From CAZEDU01 sp964511185 (GTDB taxonomy: Bacteria; Myxococcota; Myxococcia; Myxococcales; Myxococcaceae), in assembly GCA_964511185.1 (NCBI GenBank), contig CAZEDU010000045.1:1-36552 (forward strand): a stretch of DNA of 36,552 nucleotides, written 5' to 3'. The notes under the pieces are model-generated. The model was not told the DNA's origin, did not search any database, and was given only the letters and a program-made list of their open reading frames with translations. Positions 33,204 through 36,552 of the stretch are shown here, piece by piece (the stretch's first letter is position 1; each line of letters starts with the position of its first letter). A program made the position numbers and the translations under genes.

Positions 33204-33935
33204 TTATTTGAGCTCGCGCTCGATCTGAGGAGCGAGCTGCTGGGCCCACTGCTTGACCCGACGCGCCTCGGGCGGGTTGTAGGCCTCGTCGCCTTGAAGC
33301 GCGCGCTCGTTGAGCTCTCGAGCACGCCGGGGGTTGCCGTCCTTGAGCTCGGTCTCCGCCAGGTAGAGCGCCGCCCGTAGGTTCTCGGGGTTCTTCTCGA
33401 GCACGCGGGAGAGCTCCTGTCGCGACTTCTTGAGGTCGCGCTTCGGCCACGGCAGCTCGTAGTGGTACCGCCCCTTGGCGACCCGGCCGCCGCCGTTGTC
33501 GTACGACGCGTCCAGAGAGAGCGCCTTGTCGAGGTGCTTGAGGTACTTCCCTTCGAGCCCTTCCCCGAGCGCTTTGAGGACGCCGACGCCCGTCGAGTAC
33601 ACGCCGATGCTGATGGCGGCGTAGTAGTGGCCTTCGACGCCTTCGGGCCGCGCTTTGATCGCCCGCTCAGCCAGCGCCCACGCGTCCTTGCCCCAGCGCG
33701 CCATCTCCTTCTCGCGCGCGCCGTCGGCGTACCAGTACTTGTGGCGCGCGAGCCGCCAGAGCACCTCGTAGTCGGTCGCGTCCCGGGCGGTCTCGTTGAC
33801 GAGCTTGTCTGCCTCCGCCCACGCCGCCGGCGCCTCACGCCGCTCGTACAAGGCGTCGAGCCGCGCCGGCAGATCCTGTTCGGCGAGCGAGACCGGGGCG
33901 GCGAGCAGCGTGAGCACAAAAAGGGCGGAACGCAT
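33204..33935 (-). CDS. Periplasmic TPR protein, TAtT-like
   Basis: A 243-residue exported protein with signal peptide MRSALFVLTLLAAPVSLA. The rest is helical-repeat sequence: YEVLWRLARHKYWYAD, GHYYAAISIGVYSTGVGVLK, KALSLDASYDNGG, KGRYHYELPWPKRDLKKSRQ and a clear TPR pair (ELSRVLEKNPENLRAALYLA). The pattern of a Leu-Asp-x-Ser-Tyr-Asp-Asn-Gly-Gly turn followed by GRYHYELPW resembles the TAtT family, TPR-like partners of TRAP-type transporters found in spirochaetes and other bacteria. No TRAP genes are visible here. It follows the sigma-factor gene by 54 bp on the same strand. A short GC hairpin (33954-33967) lies in that gap, so co-transcription is possible but not certain. Its role is probably as a protein-protein scaffold. 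Confidence 0.8.
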   Translation of the reverse strand: MRSALFVLTLLAAPVSLAEQDLPARLDALYERREAPAAWAEADKLVNETARDATDYEVLWRLARHKYWYADGAREKEMARWGKDAWALAERAIKARPEGVEGHYYAAISIGVYSTGVGVLKALGEGLEGKYLKHLDKALSLDASYDNGGGRVAKGRYHYELPWPKRDLKKSRQELSRVLEKNPENLRAALYLAETELKDGNPRRARELNERALQGDEAYNPPEARRVKQWAQQLAPQIERELK

Positions 33936-33989
33936 GGTGGATGCTTACCACGCGTCCCGCCCGGGACAGGTTCTAGGCTGCGTCCGCGA

Positions 33990-34733
33990 TCACGCCGCCG
34001 CGTTCGCGTCGTTCGTGGACTCTTCGTCCTGGTTGAACGCCGAGAGGTAACGGGCGAGGAAGTGCTTCGTGCGAAGCTCGACCTGACGAACGCGCTCGCG
34101 GGAGACGCCCCACCGCGCGCCGAGCTCTTCCAGGGTCTTCGGCTTGTCCTGCGTCAGCCGCTCCTGGAGGATGTCCCAGCCCAGGTCCCCAATCCGCTTG
34201 CGCACCTTGCCGAGCGCCTCTTGCACGTTGGTGCTGTTCTCGCTCGACTGGTACACCTCGTCCGGCGACGGCCCGGAGTCCTCCAGGCGATCCAGGTACG
34301 TCATGTCGGACTCGTCGTCGAGCGGCACGTCGAGCGAGAAGTCGGCCATCGACACGCGCTCGCCCTCGCCGCCGCGCACCTGGCTGCGGTTGTCCTTCAG
34401 GTACCGGGTGATGTACGCGCGGATCCACCACACGGCGTAGGTGGCGAAGCGCACGTTCTTCTTGGCGTCGAAGTGCTCGATGGCCTTCATCAGGCCGACG
34501 TTGCCCTCCTGGATCAGGTCGTCGAGGCGGGCGCCGCGGTTGGCGAACTTCTTGGCGACGGCGACCACGAAGGCGAGGTTGCTCTCGGCGAGGATGCGCC
34601 GGGCGCTCTCGTCACCCTTCTTCGCCCGACGCGAGAGCTCGTACTCCTCTTCCCGCGTGAGCTGTTTTTGGCCGCCCAGGTTTCGCAGGTAACTCGACAG
34701 CCCCTCGGTGGAGTTCTTTGTCTTTGCCATCAT
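33990..34733 (-). CDS. RNA polymerase sigma factor, RpoH-like (group 3)
   Basis: A 247-residue sigma-70-family factor. ATG 34733 is chosen because GGAGG stands 9 nt upstream; the longer frame to 34829 runs through the hairpin leader. Region 1.2 (LSSYLRNLGGQKQLTREEEY) and region 2 (ESNLAFVVAVAKKFANRGAR, DDLIQEGNVGLMKAIEHFD, RFATYAVWWIRAYITRYL) are complete. Region 3 is short and acidic (DVPLDDESDMTYLDRLEDS). Region 4.2 has the helix-turn-helix KTLEELGARWGVSRERVRQV. Size and sequence fit the sigma-32-like group that in Myxococcus includes several development and stress factors. The QRKLFFNLR-type RpoH box is not recognisable, so it need not be the heat-shock factor itself. Two stem-loops and a partly masked ribosome site lie in its leader. 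Confidence 0.9.
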   Translation of the reverse strand: MMAKTKNSTEGLSSYLRNLGGQKQLTREEEYELSRRAKKGDESARRILAESNLAFVVAVAKKFANRGARLDDLIQEGNVGLMKAIEHFDAKKNVRFATYAVWWIRAYITRYLKDNRSQVRGGEGERVSMADFSLDVPLDDESDMTYLDRLEDSGPSPDEVYQSSENSTNVQEALGKVRKRIGDLGWDILQERLTQDKPKTLEELGARWGVSRERVRQVELRTKHFLARYLSAFNQDEESTNDANAAA

Positions 34734-34740
34734 CTGAAGC

Positions 34741-34834
34741 GACCTCCCTTCCTTTGGTCTCGTCAAAGCGCGGGGGAAATGCCCCGCTCTTGAAGCTTTA
34801 GACGCACAACCTCGAAATGCGTTTCGCATTCCGA
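34741..34834 (-). promoter_or_regulatory. Hairpin-rich leader of the sigma-factor gene
   Basis: Three structures can be drawn on the minus-strand RNA. (1) 34812-34834 is a 10-bp stem (one G-U) with an AAA loop. (2) 34770-34787 pairs GCGGGG with CCCCGC around a 6-nt loop. (3) 34741-34759 pairs GACC with GGTC and places the purine-rich ribosome site (AAAGGAAGGGAGG) in and next to the loop. Hairpins 1 and 2 both contain GCATTTC. They may terminate the upstream FAD-oxidase unit or form a leader that controls sigma translation. Confidence 0.5.
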
Positions 34835-34874
34835 AGTCGCAGAAGGAGAACGCTTGAAACCCCGCGGCTCTTCG

Positions 34875-36281
34875 CTACTTCAGGGGGAAGATCTTGCCCG
34901 GGTTGAGCCTGCCTGATGGGTCGAAGAAGGACTTCAACCGCCGCTGAAGCTCAATCAATTCAGCCGGTTGTTCCAGGCCCAAGAAATCCCGCTTGGCGTA
35001 GCCGACCCCGTGCTCGCCGGTGATGGTGCCCCCCATCTCGACCGTGAGGCGGAGCATCTCGGCGATCGCCTCGTCGACCTTCGGCCGCTCGTGCGGTCCG
35101 TCGTAGAGGATGTTCGCGTGCAGGTTGCCATCGCCGGCGTGGCCGTAGGTCGCCACGGTGAGGCCCAAGCGCTCGCCCATCGCCTTGAGCTGCTCGATGA
35201 TCGCGGGAATGCGCGAGCGCGGCACCGCGATGTCTTCGGAGATCTTGAACGGCTTGAGCGCGCGGAGCGCGGTCGACAGCGAGCGCCGCGCGGCCCACAG
35301 CGCCTCCCGCTGCGACTCGCTCTGGGCGACCATGGTGTCGACGGCGCCGTGCTGCAGGCAGATCTCTCCAAGCGCGGCGAGCTCCAGGTCGAGCCCCTCC
35401 GGCGCGTTCCCGTCGACCTCGGCGAGCACCGCCGCCTGGGTCCCGGGCGGGAAGCGAAAGCCCCGGCCGTCCACCGCGCGAACGGAGACGTCGTCGAGCA
35501 GCTCCAGCGTGCGGGGCAGGATGCCCGCCGCGAGCACGGCCGAGACGGCGCGCGCCGCGTCGAGCACCGACGCGAAGAGCAAGAGCGCGGTCTTCACGTG
35601 CTTGGGCAGCGGGATCAGCTGCACGGTGATCTCGGTGGCGACGCCGAGCGTCCCCTCCGAGCCGACGAAGAGCCCGACCAGGTCGTAGCCCGCCACGCCC
35701 TTGATCGTCTGCCGGCCCAGCTTCAGCAGCTCGCCGGTCGGGAGCACCCACTCGAGGCCGATGACGTAGTCGCGCGTGACGCCGTACTTCAGGGCGCGGG
35801 GGCCGCCGGCGTTCTCGGCGATGTTGCCGCCCAGGGTGCAGAACTCCCACGAGTTCGGGTCGGGCGGATAGAAGAGCCCTTGCTGCTCGACCGCCTTCAT
35901 GAAGTCGCCGGTCACCACGCCGGGCTCGACCACCGCCGTCAGGTCCTCGACCGAGATGCGCTTGATGCGGTTCATCCGCTCCAGCGAAAGCGACACCCCG
36001 CCGTAGAGCGGCAGCGAGCCACCGCTCTTGCCGCTCCGCGCCGCGACCGGCGTCACCGGCACGCCGATCGCTTGGCAAGCGCGAAAGACCTCCTGCACGT
36101 CGGCGGCGGACCGCGCGAACACCACCAGGTCGGACGGGAACTCGCCCGTGTCCGACTCGTCGCGGCCGTAGGCCTCCAGCGTCTCCCGCTCGTCGCGCAG
36201 CTGCGTGGGCCCCAGCGCCTCGGCCAGCCGCCGCTGAACCTCCGCGACCTTCTTCGGATCTGCCCGGGCGGGAGCGCTCAT
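34875..36281 (-). CDS. FAD-linked oxidase, GlcD/D-lactate dehydrogenase family
   Basis: A 468-residue protein from ATG 36281 (MSAPARADPKKVAEVQRRL). The FAD-binding PCMH-type domain (about 35-215) shows PVTPVAARSGKSGG, GVSLSLERMNRI, AVVEPGVVTGDFMKAVEQQG, DPNSWEFCTLGGNIAENAGG and the typical KYGVTRDYVIGLEWVLPTGE. The C-terminal FAD-oxidase domain has the family signatures GHAGDGNLHANILYD, GGTITGEHGVGYAKRDFLGL and FDPSGRLNPGKIFP. Such enzymes oxidise D-2-hydroxyacids (glycolate, D-lactate, D-2-hydroxyglutarate) and pass electrons to the respiratory chain; the exact substrate is not readable. No glcE/glcF partners are nearby. It overlaps the SDR gene by 4 nt (ATGA), so the two are translationally coupled. 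Confidence 0.92.
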   Translation of the reverse strand: MSAPARADPKKVAEVQRRLAEALGPTQLRDERETLEAYGRDESDTGEFPSDLVVFARSAADVQEVFRACQAIGVPVTPVAARSGKSGGSLPLYGGVSLSLERMNRIKRISVEDLTAVVEPGVVTGDFMKAVEQQGLFYPPDPNSWEFCTLGGNIAENAGGPRALKYGVTRDYVIGLEWVLPTGELLKLGRQTIKGVAGYDLVGLFVGSEGTLGVATEITVQLIPLPKHVKTALLLFASVLDAARAVSAVLAAGILPRTLELLDDVSVRAVDGRGFRFPPGTQAAVLAEVDGNAPEGLDLELAALGEICLQHGAVDTMVAQSESQREALWAARRSLSTALRALKPFKISEDIAVPRSRIPAIIEQLKAMGERLGLTVATYGHAGDGNLHANILYDGPHERPKVDEAIAEMLRLTVEMGGTITGEHGVGYAKRDFLGLEQPAELIELQRRLKSFFDPSGRLNPGKIFPLK

Positions 36282-36552
36282 CCGAACAGCTCCACCAGGC
36301 TGCCGTTCATCGACGGCGGCGCCTCCGCGCACAGGTAGCGCACGACGTCGGCGACCTCCTCCGGCTGCAGCTGCGGCGAAAAGCCCGAGCCCTTCAGCAT
36401 GTCGGTGTCGACGCTGCCGGGCATCACCGCCGCCGTCAGCACGCCGGTGCCGCGCAGCTCCTCGGCCAGCGCCTTGGTGAAGCCGTTGAGCCCCCACTTC
36501 GACGCGCAGTAGCCGGTCAGCCGCGGCGTGCCGAGCGTGGCGCTGATCGACG
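36278..36552 (-). CDS. Short-chain dehydrogenase/reductase, C-terminal part (runs off right edge)
   Basis: An open minus-strand frame from the right edge gives the last 90 residues, SISATLGTPRLTGYCASKWG onward, ending NGSLVELFG with TGA at 36278. It has the SDR active-site Ser and Tyr-x-x-x-Lys (YCASK), then GFTKALAEELRGTGV, the PGSVDTDM motif and a short C-terminus. SDR enzymes perform NAD(P)-dependent oxidoreduction of alcohols and ketones. The NAD-binding N-terminus is outside the window. The stop overlaps the FAD-oxidase start (ATGA), so the two enzymes are probably made together, perhaps acting on the same hydroxy-/oxo-acid chain. Confidence 0.88.
   Translation of the reverse strand, partial: SISATLGTPRLTGYCASKWGLNGFTKALAEELRGTGVLTAAVMPGSVDTDMLKGSGFSPQLQPEEVADVVRYLCAEAPPSMNGSLVELFG

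Noticed and set aside
33990..34733. Naming the sigma factor rpoH or rpoD
   Set aside because: It is too short for RpoD and the RpoH-specific region between 2.4 and 3 is not recognisable, so only an RpoH-like group is claimed.
1..36552. CRISPR arrays, tRNA/rRNA genes, insertion sequences, prophage or toxin-antitoxin pairs
   Set aside because: No regularly spaced repeats, transposase or integrase motifs, tRNA-like cloverleaf or rRNA sequence was seen on either strand.

Overview
This is a very GC-rich window from a draft assembly (three N-runs). It almost certainly comes from a member of the Myxococcota (Deltaproteobacteria sensu lato). The clues are a canonical MYXO-CTERM-type C-terminus (GCGC, hydrophobic segment, RRRR) on a giant CARDB/He_PIG surface protein, two HYDIN-like/VWA lipoproteins, a DUF1592-type plus DUF1552 gene pair, a very high density of lipoproteins (eight candidates), and an RpoH-like alternative sigma factor. 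I see no rRNA, tRNA, CRISPR array, insertion sequence or phage genes.

Left part (1-18,006, all minus strand). Reading in the direction of transcription, a divergent promoter region near 18.04 kb leads into four long genes and one shorter one. First is a giant secreted protein (A: nidogen-like N-terminus, 4 CARDB, 4 He_PIG-type Ig modules, MYXO-CTERM). Next are two paralogous lipoproteins (B and B': six HYDIN/'choice-of-anchor D'-type repeats followed by a von Willebrand A domain with an intact DxSxS metal site). Then comes a roughly 2,000-residue product made of two complete A-type proteins fused head to tail (A'-A''), and finally a cysteine-rich lipoprotein (C). The 5' end of an acyl-CoA dehydrogenase gene runs off the left edge. 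The A-B-B'-A'A''-C block looks like a surface-display or adhesion locus. I recognise its domains but not the system, and it is the most interesting part of the window.

Middle part (18,197-29,366, mostly plus strand). It holds a second Cys-rich lipoprotein, an unrecognised secreted protein, the DUF1587/1595/1592/1588/1585 lipoprotein and its Tat-exported DUF1552 partner, a lipid-anchored trypsin-fold protease fused to bulb-type lectin domains (minus strand), and a lipoprotein with a CehA/McbA-type PHP metallohydrolase domain translationally coupled to a probable outer-membrane beta-barrel.

Right part (29,390-36,552, mostly minus strand). A metabolic/regulatory stretch contains a single-domain response regulator, an SCP2 sterol-carrier protein, an alpha-methylacyl-CoA racemase/CaiB-type enzyme (with an assembly gap over one catalytic residue) and an unknown lipoprotein coupled to it by an ATGA overlap. 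It is followed by tatA (plus), a TPR/TAtT-like periplasmic protein, an RpoH-like sigma factor with a hairpin-rich leader, and a GlcD-type FAD-linked oxidase coupled to an upstream SDR dehydrogenase that runs off the right edge. A short palindrome, GGGGACNGTCCCC, occurs three times and only between convergent genes.

Many very long antisense open frames (up to 2,181 codons) are GC-bias shadows and are not annotated.
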